NCBI GenBank assembly: GCA_002699125.1
Contig: PABI01000030.1
Coordinates: forward strand, 85,938-149,937
From: Anaerolineaceae bacterium
Lineage (GTDB): Bacteria; Chloroflexota; Anaerolineae; Promineifilales; Promineifilaceae
Length of the DNA stretch: 64,000 nucleotides
Direction of reading: 5' to 3'
Shown here: in pieces, positions 7,398 through 16,720 of the stretch
Numbering within the stretch: position 1 is the first letter of the stretch
Layout: every line of letters begins with the position of its first letter
Made by a program: the position numbers and the translations under genes
Notes under the pieces: model-generated
Told to the model about the DNA's origin: nothing
What the model saw: only the letters and a program-made list of their open reading frames with translations
Databases searched by the model: none

Positions 7398-8129
7398 TCA
7401 GGATTTAATTTCACCCTTTGCCAACTTTCTCTGGTACTCAGGCGATACTCTCAGGCTAGCCTCAATCGCCTTAATTACATCCGCGTTTACTCCTAATTTG
7501 TAGAGAGCTGCTCCCCACGATGCAATGGCGACCGGGTCTAGAGGTTTATTACGATCACGCCGCAGTACTCTGATATAGATTGAACGTAGCGTATCAAGAA
7601 CCTGGTCTGAAGAAGTTAGCTCTTGAAGGTGGCTTTCAGTGGTTATTCCGTTATTTAAGAGGTTTAATCTAATTTGATCAAGGTTTTGTTCCACGTCACT
7701 TTGCGTGAAATCGGGGATATTCGAAAACGCACTTTTGATATCGTCATTCGTTATCAACTGCTCTCTGAGATCCTCTTTACTCTTGGGTGCAAAATCTTCA
7801 ACAAAGTCCTGCAAATTACTCTCAGCCGAAATGCTACTGACACTCAATCGCGTTAGACGCAATCCATTCAATCCGTAGAGAAAGATACCCATCGAAGCTG
7901 AGAAAATGGCTATTGCTGCTGTCGTACCATTTGAGCTTGATGTTGTAAGTTCCGTTACTTGGCCTGTTATGTCCTCCTTTGTGATGACGGATTTTGGTGG
8001 AAAGTACAGTACATAGGCGGCAGCAACGAATAGTACAATTCCAATGAAGTATAATAACCACTTCTCACGGGTAGAAAGTTTTTGGTTGGGGGGCACTTTT
8101 AGATAAGCGGGACTTCTTTTTTTCGACAT
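7398..8129 (-). CDS. Two-pass membrane protein of unknown function
   Basis: 243 aa. A basic N-terminus is followed by two hydrophobic segments, about residues 24-44 (LLYFIGIVLFVAAAYVLYF) and 69-90 (TAAIAIFSASMGIFLYGLNGL). The C-terminal 150 residues are soluble and acidic, with helices and a hydrophilic tail. No known motif is visible. It is convergent with the preceding membrane-anchored gene, with 94 bp between the ends. No function assigned. Confidence 0.75.
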   Translation of the reverse strand: MSKKRSPAYLKVPPNQKLSTREKWLLYFIGIVLFVAAAYVLYFPPKSVITKEDITGQVTELTTSSSNGTTAAIAIFSASMGIFLYGLNGLRLTRLSVSSISAESNLQDFVEDFAPKSKEDLREQLITNDDIKSAFSNIPDFTQSDVEQNLDQIRLNLLNNGITTESHLQELTSSDQVLDTLRSIYIRVLRRDRNKPLDPVAIASWGAALYKLGVNADVIKAIEASLRVSPEYQRKLAKGEIKS

Positions 8130-8258
8130 AATGTTAAACTATCTATTATTCCTCCAAAACTGAGTAAAACCCACACAAGCCTTTGATTACTCCTCTCTGT
8201 AAGATGCCCCTTTACAAACAGCTTCGTAGTTCAAAACAGAAATCAAAGAGTCAATCAA

Positions 8259-8570
8259 ATGGTCGTCATAGGAACCGTTTCCGGTATTCAAACTAACGAA
8301 AAAGAAGGCAAGACTTACAAAACTGTAAGTATCGAGGGCTTCAGTCTGCTGGCTACAGACATAGCCTTTGGGCACTAAAGATACCTTTGTTAAGGTCCTC
8401 GTGTCAACCTTCTGGCCAAAAGGTAATAAGTCGATGCTTTTCCTCAAGTCGTGGGGGGGCAAACCCTCAGCCTATACCAAGCCGTGATTGACGGCGCACC
8501 TGAACCAAGGGACATGGCTTTCTGGTATACCATCGGTCGAGCGCAAATCTCGCCGAGAGGCGTTAGATAA
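8259..8570 (+). pseudogene. Small gene broken by two frameshifts
   Basis: Three open segments in different frames join into one plausible about 100-aa protein: MVVIGTVSGIQTNEKEGK... to the stop at about 8380, then TKDTFVKVLVSTFWPKGNKS in a second frame, then QTLSLYQAVIDGAPEPRD to the TAA at 8568-8570. The second shift falls at a run of seven G (about 8452-8458), a typical slip site or sequencing-error site. The joined sequence looks like a small beta-rich (possibly single-strand-binding-like) protein, unproven. Confidence 0.5.
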
Positions 8571-8732
8571 GTTTTTTACAGATTGGTTATCCATTCTCGT
8601 ATACTTTACTGTTTTCTTCTCCAAAGTGGCTGAAATTGGCTCTCAGACGGCGAGCGTGCATATTTTGATAGGGGATAGGAGTCGCTTATTTTGCTTATTG
8701 ACATCCCTTCTTTTCACTTGCTAACCTGACTT

Positions 8733-8746
8733 GGTGCACCTGCACC
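8733..8746. promoter_or_regulatory. Palindrome upstream of RHH-like gene
   Basis: GGTGCA-CC-TGCACC is a perfect dyad just before the start of the next DNA-binding gene, with a further GGTGCC at 8764. It is a candidate operator. Confidence 0.35.
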
Positions 8747-8749
8747 ACG

Positions 8750-8986
8750 ATGCAATTGAACCATGGTGCCATTCCCAAGATGCCAAAACAGCCAAAGGAC
8801 AAGCCTGAAACAAAGGAGCAGCGGGTGGCGCTTACAGCGCGCCTGAGCCTGGACGCCTATGATGCCATTGCCCAAATACAGCGGCAACACCGAATCCAAA
8901 CCGGCCGCGCTTTGCCCATCTGGAAAATCATTGATACGGCCGTTAAAGCCTATGCCAAAAAACAAAATCATTCAGTCGGGAAGTGA
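8750..8986 (+). CDS. Small DNA-binding-like protein
   Basis: 78 aa; the ATG at 8780 (MPKQPKDK) is an alternative start. The pattern VALTARLSLDAYDAIAQIQ, one strand then helices, and an IDTAVKAYAKK helix at the end fit a ribbon-helix-helix type DNA-binding protein, but the family is not certain. It is the first of three closely spaced plus-strand genes that end with the replication-relaxation protein, and a palindrome lies just upstream. It probably regulates this mobilisation/replication operon. Confidence 0.65.
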   Translation: MQLNHGAIPKMPKQPKDKPETKEQRVALTARLSLDAYDAIAQIQRQHRIQTGRALPIWKIIDTAVKAYAKKQNHSVGK

Positions 8987-9338
8987 TCCCGCCAGGAAAG
9001 CCTTTACAACCATTGACGATGCTGTAGAAACGGTGCCCGTCTTGGAAAAGCTGACAGATATTTTGAAGGAGTTGGGCCAGCGGAAATACCCCCTGGCCAT
9101 TAGAAAGGGGGTGATAGTTGACATGGCAAAGCAATTGAAAAGCGCCCAGATTAAAGGCAGTGGCAGCACTTACTTTTTGGATGTAGAGAAGGCCAAGACT
9201 GGCAGTATCTATTTGAAAATCACCCAAAGCCGCAAATCAGATGGAGATGAGTTTGAACGCAGCAGCATCTACATCTTTCCCGAAGATGTCAGCAAGTTTG
9301 GCAAAACTGTGGCTGAGATGATCAAGGAGGTGAAATAA
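8952..9338 (+). CDS. PUR-alpha/PC4-like nucleic-acid-binding protein
   Basis: 128 aa from the ATG at 8952, overlapping the end of the preceding gene by 35 bases. The N-terminal part is helical (VPVLEKLTDILKELGQ). The C-terminal 60 residues have the pattern of PUR/DUF3276-like ssDNA- or RNA-binding folds: STYFLDVEKAKTGSIYLKI, TQSRKSDGDEFERS, IYIFPEDVSKFGKTVAEM. Such proteins could bind single-stranded DNA during conjugative transfer or replication. The assignment is by pattern recognition, so moderate confidence; coding status is supported by operon position. Confidence 0.65.
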   Translation: MPKNKIIQSGSDPARKAFTTIDDAVETVPVLEKLTDILKELGQRKYPLAIRKGVIVDMAKQLKSAQIKGSGSTYFLDVEKAKTGSIYLKITQSRKSDGDEFERSSIYIFPEDVSKFGKTVAEMIKEVK

Positions 9339-9353
9339 GAAACCAACAAGAAC

Positions 9354-10289
9354 ATGCCGAAACGACGCCGACCATTTACCAGAAAAAAGCAGCCGCGCCG
9401 ACTGGTGACAACGGAAAACACAGAACGGGTGATGACTGCACTTCACGACTATGAAGGCGTCATGTCCCACGCACAAATTGTGCGTCTCTGTTTTCCTGGT
9501 TGCACCAGCACCTGGCCATTTGAGCGGATGCAACATTACTTTGACCACCGATTGGTGCAGAAGTTTGATGCCTACAATGTCAACGGCCAGCAGTTGGGCA
9601 AGATTGTTTATACGTTGGACAAGAGGGGGGCGGGTATTGCCGCCAGAAAAAAGCGTATTGATTGGCCTAATTTCAAATGGCGCAGACAGCCGCGCTGGTT
9701 GACACTTGTGCACGATCTGGCAATCAATGATTTTCGTCTGGATGTCAGAGAAGCGTGTCAAGCCAACCCTCGGTTTTCGGTAAAGAAGTGGACTTCAGAA
9801 TATGAATTGAGCCAGGTCAGCCCTCGGATTCCCGGCAGATTGGACAGCTTTTTTATCTTGCAGCGGGAGAACAACGTTCAAGTGAGTCAAGTTGAGCAGC
9901 TTGCTTTGCACTTGGAGATTGATACCGGCAACCATTCCATCAATCGCTTGGTGAAACGAAAGGTGAAGCCCATCTTGAGATATTTCGGCAGTGATAAATA
10001 CTTCAACCAATTTGGCGTTCGCGCCGGTGTTTGCCTGATCGTCACGACTTCAGAGAAACGGCTACATAATCTCAAGCAGGCGATTGAGGAAAATAGGGGA
10101 GAGGGGCTTTTTTATCTCACGACTTCTGCGACCGTTTCAGCCCAAACGGTTTTAACAGAACCCATCTGGCTTCTAGCCGGTTCAGATTATGTATTCAGCC
10201 TGGAGAAAATGCCTTTGTCACCGGTTGAGGCTGGCGTGTTGAACGACGTGGCCAGCACGCGGTACAGACAGGCGCTGTTGCCCATTTGA
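9354..10289 (+). CDS. Replication-relaxation family protein
   Basis: 311 aa. The N-terminus is very basic (MPKRRRPFTRKKQPRR). It continues with a winged-helix-like region (ALHDYEGVMSHAQIVRLCFPG) and DRRGAGIA-like text (TLDKRGAGIAARKK), the hallmark of the Replic_Relax family found on plasmids and integrative conjugative elements, where it is linked to relaxase-type functions. The 3' end overlaps the convergent T4CP-like gene by 72 bases. With ParA and the VirD4-like ATPase this supports a mobilisable element. No relaxase of a classical MOB family was seen in the window. Confidence 0.8.
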   Translation: MPKRRRPFTRKKQPRRLVTTENTERVMTALHDYEGVMSHAQIVRLCFPGCTSTWPFERMQHYFDHRLVQKFDAYNVNGQQLGKIVYTLDKRGAGIAARKKRIDWPNFKWRRQPRWLTLVHDLAINDFRLDVREACQANPRFSVKKWTSEYELSQVSPRIPGRLDSFFILQRENNVQVSQVEQLALHLEIDTGNHSINRLVKRKVKPILRYFGSDKYFNQFGVRAGVCLIVTTSEKRLHNLKQAIEENRGEGLFYLTTSATVSAQTVLTEPIWLLAGSDYVFSLEKMPLSPVEAGVLNDVASTRYRQALLPI

Positions 10290-11705
10290 GAAGGGTCTCT
10301 CCTGGTGATTAATTGAGGACCGGACCGGAAAACCCACATTTTGTAGCAGCTTGGTTTTTATGTTCTCAAACTCTCGCTTATCGACTTCCGGCCGGGGGAC
10401 ATGCAACGTTTTTAAGGCTATAACCTCATCACTTTCAGGAGGAAGGACAAAGATTTCCCGATGCTTCTGGCGGCGGATGGTCTGGACAAACATTTCTTTC
10501 TGTTCAAGCAGATTTTCGTAAATGGGATGGCTGTTTTCGGCTGGCGCTTCGTTTTTGACCTTTTGCGGATCTGGCACAAATAGTTCTTCGGCCACAATTC
10601 TGCCGGTCTTTGTCCCACTGCCAAAAATTACTTTGATTTGTGCCTGATCCAATGCGCCCTCAAGTCGGGCATTGGCCAGCTGATGCCAGCCTTGATGCGC
10701 CAGACAAAGAAACAGGCCAAACTTGCGCGCTTCGGAAAGCATTTCGGCCAGCGCCTGAGCCGAGCCTTCATTGGCCACAAACCGTTGAAATTCATCCAGA
10801 ACACAATACCATCGATGGCGCTTATCTTCTTCAAGCTCAACTCGGGAGAGGGCTGCTTGCTCTAAGCGCACGGCCAGAAGGCTGCCGAGCAGGTTTCTGG
10901 TTTCGTGGTCACAAGTGCCCAGATTGAAAATGAGTATTTTTCCTTCATCCATAAACTGCCGGAGATTGAGCCTATTTTCAGAGGCACCCAGCATCATCTT
11001 GAGTGAGGGATTGAGCGTTAAGGCCGTTACTTTGTTCAACAGGCTTTCGATGCGTAAAGATTGCTCACGCCCCCAGCGTTCAAACCGTTCGTAAAAGAAC
11101 CCTTTGACATCTTCATTTTCACTTTCTTCGAGCAGTGAATCTCGAAAATCTTTGTACATGAACAAGCGGGGGAGTTCTACCAACGAAAGCCGATGTTCAA
11201 TTAGGAGAAGGAGGCCATGCAAGGCGACGTTTTTGAACTGGGGGGCTGCGGCTAGCTCCTGGCTCCAGGTTCTTTGGAAGGCTTCGATGATGTTGCTCAC
11301 AATAGTGTATGGGGCATCCTCGCTGGCCAACACATTCATGGGTACAAAATGGGTGTTGTGGCCCGGTTCACAGTAGACGAGCTTTGCAGCATTTTCAGGA
11401 TTAGCCAACCAGGGTTGCTTATCAGAACCGGATGACTGGAAGGCCAACAATTTGAGGAGATTGTTGGCCAAATCTCCGTGGGGATCAATCAGGCCACAAC
11501 CTTGATCATGATTGATGAGTTGCCAAAGAAAGCCTTCCAGGAATTTGCTTTTCCCCTTGCCGCTTCGACCGACAACATACATGTGGGTGTTTAATTTGTG
11601 AAGGGGGATACTGTACTTTGAAAATCCGAGGTCTGTATTTCCTATGAACGGTCCTCGCGAGCCAAATTCAACCCGATTGGCTTTATTTCGTGAATGAAAA
11701 ATCAT
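10218..11705 (-). CDS. VirD4/TraG-like DNA-transfer ATPase
   Basis: 495 aa. Walker A is GRSGKGKS at residues 46-53, followed by DPHGDLANNLL, typical of TraD/VirD4 coupling proteins and HerA-like DNA pumps. The Walker B region is WYCVLDEFQRF, then SEARKFGLFLCLAHQ, the TraG/TraM-recognition sensor motif. There is no N-terminal membrane region, so it may work as a soluble coupling protein or as a DNA-transfer ATPase of an integrative element. It is convergent with the replication-relaxation gene. The combination suggests conjugative mobilisation, although no mating-pair genes appear here. Confidence 0.88.
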   Translation of the reverse strand: MIFHSRNKANRVEFGSRGPFIGNTDLGFSKYSIPLHKLNTHMYVVGRSGKGKSKFLEGFLWQLINHDQGCGLIDPHGDLANNLLKLLAFQSSGSDKQPWLANPENAAKLVYCEPGHNTHFVPMNVLASEDAPYTIVSNIIEAFQRTWSQELAAAPQFKNVALHGLLLLIEHRLSLVELPRLFMYKDFRDSLLEESENEDVKGFFYERFERWGREQSLRIESLLNKVTALTLNPSLKMMLGASENRLNLRQFMDEGKILIFNLGTCDHETRNLLGSLLAVRLEQAALSRVELEEDKRHRWYCVLDEFQRFVANEGSAQALAEMLSEARKFGLFLCLAHQGWHQLANARLEGALDQAQIKVIFGSGTKTGRIVAEELFVPDPQKVKNEAPAENSHPIYENLLEQKEMFVQTIRRQKHREIFVLPPESDEVIALKTLHVPRPEVDKREFENIKTKLLQNVGFPVRSSINHQERPFSNGQQRLSVPRAGHVVQHASLNR

Positions 11706-11965
11706 GGGGTGGTTGATTCATTAAATCACAAAATTACGGTATTTTTTAGAGGGAATTTACTATGGTAATTTCATTCAATCCGGCGAGTTATCCTAGAACA
11801 TAAGATAGCTACGGCCGTTCTTGCACATTTAGTTGAAAGCCTGATTGTTTCCTAGGCGGAAATATAGGAAGGTATTGATATTAAAACCAATTTTTTGTTT
11901 CACCTTAAACTTATTAGAGGAATCTCACATCTAATCTCCAAAATTGGAAATAAGCTACTGTTAGA

Positions 11966-12877
11966 TTACTCATCCACAAGTGTTAAATTCAAATGATCTA
12001 TTACATCTATTCCGTCAATTTCAAATAGTGTATTTTCTAATTTAAGCTGATTATTACCCATAAACAGATAATTGTACTTAAGGTATCCTCGCCTTTTAGG
12101 CCAGCGCTCATTAATGCCATTTTCCATCTCTGCCTTAATAGTTAATACACCTGAATTTTTATCCTTTGGCTCAAGTAAAAAGCTTCCCCATATCTCAGCG
12201 TCCGTTTCAGGGTTTTGCAAAGTAAGTCTTTTAAAACCTCTTTGGTTGAATAATAGTTTGTGGCCGTCCCCCTTCCACGTTTTCTCAAAAATATTATAAT
12301 GTGCGATGAGTAATCTTTCCTCCTTCTCGTCTAGCCCACATGGTTCCTTATAATTTTGATAAATGTCATAAGGGGAATTTCTCATATATTTATCTGCTCG
12401 TCTTCCTGAAGAAGATAATCTTGTTTCATAAACCACAACCATGGATTCTGTATACGGAGTTATTTCATACTTATTTTGACTACCTGTGTCACTAAATGGA
12501 AAGCTTGACATTTTGATTTTGCCATCAATTAATTCCGTTACTGCCCATTTATTAACGTAATCCTTACGCTGTTTATGATCAAGCGTAGTATATACATCAA
12601 CAAAGGTTCCATCGTTTTTAAAATCCCACCAATCGTAGGCTTTTCCTCTTGAGTTCGTTTTTCCCCAATCTGCCGAAAGATAGTGACACGCTTCATTTGT
12701 CGATGAAAGGTTTAGCTGCTCACCCTCTGGTTGGAGTCGCCCGATTTCTTCTTCTAAGTTAAATCCCTCTTTCTTTTTATTTTCATCTAATGACACACCA
12801 TTAATAATAATTTTAAATACGCCCACCCCAAATAGCATGAGAGAAAGTAACAAATAAACCTTATATTTCTCTCTCAT
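11966..12877 (-). CDS. Secreted or membrane-anchored protein of unknown function
   Basis: 303 aa with an N-terminal signal/anchor (KVYLLLSLMLFGVGVFKIII, residues 6-25). The rest is hydrophilic, with many aromatic residues (YDWWDFKNDGTFVDVYTT, MENGINERWPKRRGYLKYNY), and could form lipocalin-like beta structure. Two Cys residues (in EACHYL and EPCGLDE) could pair. It lies 160 bp downstream of the metalloprotease gene on the same strand, so it could be an inhibitor, partner or unrelated. AT-rich, unlike the transfer genes to its left. Confidence 0.75.
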   Translation of the reverse strand: MREKYKVYLLLSLMLFGVGVFKIIINGVSLDENKKKEGFNLEEEIGRLQPEGEQLNLSSTNEACHYLSADWGKTNSRGKAYDWWDFKNDGTFVDVYTTLDHKQRKDYVNKWAVTELIDGKIKMSSFPFSDTGSQNKYEITPYTESMVVVYETRLSSSGRRADKYMRNSPYDIYQNYKEPCGLDEKEERLLIAHYNIFEKTWKGDGHKLLFNQRGFKRLTLQNPETDAEIWGSFLLEPKDKNSGVLTIKAEMENGINERWPKRRGYLKYNYLFMGNNQLKLENTLFEIDGIDVIDHLNLTLVDE

Positions 12878-13036
12878 ATGGTAATAATAGCATGTGCCTT
12901 TATGGATTGTCTAAATGAGTTAGGGGTACCTGATCGCGGATGGATATGCAGTGTCATTGGCCTCTTTCGGCCTTTCACTAAGTTGATTAACTATATTTTT
13001 AACCTTATGAAATTTTCAAGATACTAATAATGTAGA

Positions 13037-15712
13037 CTAAGGTTTCAAAATAATAGGAAGGTAGAGGTGTGTGTTCGGATCCTCTGGAATGTAATCATAT
13101 CCTATACAAATGTCCTCCTCCGGCTTGTTTTCGTCTCCAATGCAACCAAGCCTCAAATTGAGGTTGCTCCAATCATCATAAGTGTGCAGGGCAGTAAGTT
13201 GATCATTACCATCCTCATAACCGTTAACATTTATGCCCATTTCCCCAGATTCTATTTCCCCATTACAATCCCAATCAACTGACCCATTTGAAGATTGTGG
13301 AGGATGAACAACTATTTCCTCTTCGTCGTCGTTAGGGCACATCCATGCAATTTGATATTTTGCAATATTTGAATTATCTCCAGGAATCCCTTCTTCTTCG
13401 TCCAAAGCAGCTTCATCCACATCCGGTGATAACATTTCTGGACCTGAGTAGTCTATATGCCATCGTTGTCCTTGGTAAGTTATTCCGGCTGTGTATCCAT
13501 ATAAAAGACCATTCATTATACTGATGTACTGGGGTTGATTTAGAGCATGTCCGCATTCTAGACCTACTATATCATCGACAATGCTTTTAGGTCCTGAGTG
13601 ACATAACCCGATTGAGTGGCCAAGCTCATGCATAAATGCTACGGCAATTCTGTCATTTAGATGAGCAACATCTTCGTCTTTATGAGCATCATCCACGAGT
13701 GCCTGATGAGCGACAATAAAATCACTTTCATAATCTTCAAGTGTTACGCCCGGCCATTCCTCGGGATTGTTGGGTTTCCTTTCTGTTGAGCGCCCACCCA
13801 AATAATGCACGAAGAGATTATATCGAAAGATATCAAGGCGCTCTTTTTCGAAGTTTTCAATCTTGTAACGCATGAAGTAGTTCCAGTCAAAAATCAACCC
13901 TCGTGGTGAGAGATATTCTTCCCCACCCATATATGGAATTATTCCATTGCCACCACTCAAATCTCCCCAATAGCTAGCTTCTCCATATCTAAGTATCGAT
14001 GTAGGACCATTATCAACATGCAGATGAAAACCACGCTGTTCAAAGGCATCAACAACTTTATCAATTGCAGGTTGTCCTGGCTTGTGGTCGTGACCACCTG
14101 ACATGAAATAGTCGATTTCCACAAATATATCTGGATATGCTGGATCCGCACCCATTGCCGGGAGATCCACATCAACAATATCATCGTCATCAAAATAGTA
14201 TCCGCACATCTCCCACTCAAGTGAAAGGCCATCCTTGTCATTATCACTTTCATCATAATACGATAGACAAAAAGATTTGGTCGAGCATACAAGAAGTAAG
14301 GGAGGCGAGGTTACATTAATAACGCTATGAGCATATCCAAATACCTGATACATATTTCCTGCCGCTGTATGACTAAAGGGAGCAAATTGCGCACTTGTAG
14401 ATAATTCTGACGCATTCGTATTTTCTACCTGCTTACAATAGCCAACCTGCCCATTGCTATCGGCCTTTATTACAAGACCATCAGTTCTTAGTACGTCAAC
14501 GTTTATTTCATAATGATATCCAGCTGCAAGGAATCCACCGTCCGAGGTTGCGGCAATACTATTGAGCTGCTTATTGTTGAGTCCAACTTCAAGATATGAT
14601 TTCTGCCAAATAAGATTCCCTTCAGCAGAATACTTCAACACCCATGGCGCGTTAGGTGAGCCAACGCCATTAAGTTCCCCAACAACCAAAAAGCTACCCT
14701 CTGGCGTTTGCTCTATTGAATAAAAAGAATCCAATCCTCCTGCTCCAACACTTTTCTGCCACTCAATAGCGAAATCGCTCGAAACTTTAACTATCCAGCC
14801 ATCTGCCAACAGATCAGAGTTCTCGTATGTAAACCCAGCAAGAATATAACCACCATCCGAAGTCAAATCAAACGAGTTTATTCCTTCCGAGTATTGAGTC
14901 CCAATCGTCCTCTGCCAATTGACTTCGCCATCTTCGCTTGCGAGTGACATCAAAAAGGCATCATCAGAACCTGCACCGAAAGATGTTGTGAATCCTCCAA
15001 CAACTATTTCATTGTCTCTATATTTAGCCTCAACGACAGACTCGAATCCAGATTGATCAAACTCATTCTGCCATAAAAGATTGCCTGAGAGATCAAGCTT
15101 GGCAACAAAAAATTCAGACTCCCCGTTACCAGTAAGGGCATAACCATCATCTGTTGAGACGACTGAAACAGCGGTTTCATACTGCCCTTCATACCCAAAA
15201 CTTGTTTGCCAACTGACAGCACCACTTGCATCGATCTCTGCAACCCATGCATCGTCTGCTGTGCCAATATTACTCGACTTTCCAACAACGATATATTTTT
15301 CACCTACAACTTCTAATTCATAAGCTTCGTCATTATATTGATCTCCTATTGTTATTTCCCAGATTATTTCTAACTCTTTGTTCAGCTTTATAATCCACGC
15401 ATCGTCTTGACCACTGCCATAGGACCTTGTGCTTCCTACAAGAACATAACCTTCGTTTACTTCTTTAGCATCATATAACTTATCGTAGCTACTTCCACCA
15501 TGGGTAAAAATCCAATAGTCTTCGTTATCTAGCGACGTGGATATATCTTGTTCATCCTCAAGAACAGATTCCGAATCAGACCCTATTCTTTTTTCAGCAG
15601 TAGTAATAGAAGACGCTTCTAATGTTTCAACCTTCATGCTATCTACTGGAACAAGAAGAAGAATAGAGCTTAACGTAATCATTAGCATTACTTGGTGCAA
15701 TAGGTTTTTCAT
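13037..15712 (-). CDS. Secreted metzincin-type metalloprotease with N-terminal repeats
   Basis: About 891 aa from the ATG at 15712 (MKNLLHQVMLMITL), chosen because GGGAG lies 8 bases before it. A signal peptide is followed by 6-7 repeats of about 50 residues of the form GYVLVGST...GSGQDDAWIIKLN...WEITIG (about 60-420), a beta-propeller-like region. A DxDxDG calcium-type motif (DNDKDG) comes next. The zinc site HELGHSIGLCH (HExxHxxGxxH) is at about residue 695. The protein ends in LYLPIILKP, a tail seen on many secreted Chloroflexota proteins. Likely an exported protease; substrate unknown. Confidence 0.88.
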   Translation of the reverse strand: MKNLLHQVMLMITLSSILLLVPVDSMKVETLEASSITTAEKRIGSDSESVLEDEQDISTSLDNEDYWIFTHGGSSYDKLYDAKEVNEGYVLVGSTRSYGSGQDDAWIIKLNKELEIIWEITIGDQYNDEAYELEVVGEKYIVVGKSSNIGTADDAWVAEIDASGAVSWQTSFGYEGQYETAVSVVSTDDGYALTGNGESEFFVAKLDLSGNLLWQNEFDQSGFESVVEAKYRDNEIVVGGFTTSFGAGSDDAFLMSLASEDGEVNWQRTIGTQYSEGINSFDLTSDGGYILAGFTYENSDLLADGWIVKVSSDFAIEWQKSVGAGGLDSFYSIEQTPEGSFLVVGELNGVGSPNAPWVLKYSAEGNLIWQKSYLEVGLNNKQLNSIAATSDGGFLAAGYHYEINVDVLRTDGLVIKADSNGQVGYCKQVENTNASELSTSAQFAPFSHTAAGNMYQVFGYAHSVINVTSPPLLLVCSTKSFCLSYYDESDNDKDGLSLEWEMCGYYFDDDDIVDVDLPAMGADPAYPDIFVEIDYFMSGGHDHKPGQPAIDKVVDAFEQRGFHLHVDNGPTSILRYGEASYWGDLSGGNGIIPYMGGEEYLSPRGLIFDWNYFMRYKIENFEKERLDIFRYNLFVHYLGGRSTERKPNNPEEWPGVTLEDYESDFIVAHQALVDDAHKDEDVAHLNDRIAVAFMHELGHSIGLCHSGPKSIVDDIVGLECGHALNQPQYISIMNGLLYGYTAGITYQGQRWHIDYSGPEMLSPDVDEAALDEEEGIPGDNSNIAKYQIAWMCPNDDEEEIVVHPPQSSNGSVDWDCNGEIESGEMGINVNGYEDGNDQLTALHTYDDWSNLNLRLGCIGDENKPEEDICIGYDYIPEDPNTHLYLPIILKP

Positions 15713-16082
15713 GAGCATTTCTCCCGTGCAACGATACATGAAATGCAATCAACAAACTTGTAACAGCATGCATAAAATACTAGACACGAAACGGAAAGGG
15801 TATTGATACTATAAGGATTATAAAAGCAAAAGGATTAGTCCGCATATCATGCCTTTGGCCATGTTATTGTGCCACAAATTAGGATAATAATTCAGGAAAA
15901 AATTGCTACATCAACAAAAAAGCGCAAATGTATTGTTGAACTCGTCAAGCTGTGCTTGACTTCGTGCTTTTCCCCCCTTGGCAGGCTTGCGGGCAAGTCT
16001 GCCCCAACCTTTTGATTCCAACCTTGTAATCCCTCAAGGCACTTTTTCACACCCTGATTACGGGCAGAATTTTCCCCTTTAG
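15713..16082. other. Intergenic region with hairpins
   Basis: No gene seen. It contains GTCAAG-CTGTG-CTTGAC (about 15947-15963) and GGCAGGCTTGC / GGCAAGTCTGCC (about 15980-16004), plus GTAATC/GATTAC. It leads into the folded leader described next. Confidence 0.5.
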
Positions 16083-16196
16083 GCACAGTCGCTTTGCCTG
16101 ATTGTGTCAAGGGTCAAGATGAACTCGCCAGCTCGCCCCTGACACCGCAAAGCGTCTGTGCTAATGCGCTCATATCAGAGGCAGCAGCTGCCTCTG
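16083..16196 (+). ncRNA. Folded leader element, copy A
   Basis: Nested stems: GCACAG (16083)/CTGTGC (16156), CGCTTTGC (16090)/GCAAAGCG (16147), GTGTCA (16104)/TGACAC (16140). These are followed by a palindrome with arms CAGAGGCAGC (16176) and GCTGCCTCTG (16187). A second copy at 18962-19077 keeps the same fold with compensatory changes. Each copy ends about 40 bp before the start codon of an unrelated small gene, so it is a cis-regulatory RNA or a mobile cassette boundary. Confidence 0.6.
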
Positions 16197-16239
16197 ATTC
16201 ATCAATTTTTCTGAGGCGGCAAGAAAGGGGGTGATAAAT

Positions 16240-16686
16240 ATGGGATACACACACTACTGGACAGAAAAAAAGAAACCTGATGCCATTCCGGCCCAGGCGA
16301 TTTCCATCATAAAAGAAATCCTCCAAGATGCCTACGAAAAAAAGATCATTCAATTTGAGAGCAATAACTCTGATCCGCCAATCGTAACGAGGGAAGAAGT
16401 ACGATTTAACGGCATTGGAGAGTATGGCCACGAGACCTTTTGCTACAATGTAAAGGATGACTTCCTGTTAGACACAGGTGAACATTTTTCATTTTGCAAA
16501 ACAGCTCAAAAACCGTACGACACAATTGTCATGAAGGTCTTAATCGTACTCAAATGGGCTTTTGGTGATGATTTTAGGCTTTCAAGTGACGGCTCATTTA
16601 ATGATGAGTGGTCAGATGTCCGTGAAGAAATGGAGCGGAAATACAAAATACCTACTGGCATAAAGCGTAAGCTAAATATCCGTTGA
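16240..16686 (+). CDS. Small protein of the MGYTHYW-type family, function unknown
   Basis: 148 aa starting MGYTHYWTEKKKPDAIP at 16240; AAGGGGGTGAT upstream is a strong ribosome site. A GTG nine bases earlier is possible but unlikely. Proteins with this MGYTHYW/F beginning occur widely on phages and plasmids without known function. The body has a cytoplasmic mixed alpha/beta pattern (VREEVRFNGIGEYGHETFCY, TIVMKVLIVLKWAFGDDFR). It is preceded by folded leader copy A and followed by a hairpin terminator. Mobile-element cargo; no further role can be given. Confidence 0.82.
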   Translation: MGYTHYWTEKKKPDAIPAQAISIIKEILQDAYEKKIIQFESNNSDPPIVTREEVRFNGIGEYGHETFCYNVKDDFLLDTGEHFSFCKTAQKPYDTIVMKVLIVLKWAFGDDFRLSSDGSFNDEWSDVREEMERKYKIPTGIKRKLNIR

Positions 16687-16695
16687 TGGATGTGA

Positions 16696-16720
16696 ATGGG
16701 GTTTAGTCTCTAAGCCCCAT
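16696..16720 (+). terminator. Hairpin after the MGYTHYW gene
   Basis: Stem ATGGGG...CCCCAT with additional TTAG/CTAA pairing, starting 9 bases after the stop. There is no long T-run, so termination is only probable. A second perfect hairpin GCACAGGACA/TGTCCTGTGC follows at 16803-16830. Confidence 0.45.

Noticed and set aside
8187..8462. 91-aa minus-strand frame opposite the broken gene
   Set aside because: It is antisense to a better, though frameshifted, plus-strand coding signal, and has no family features.
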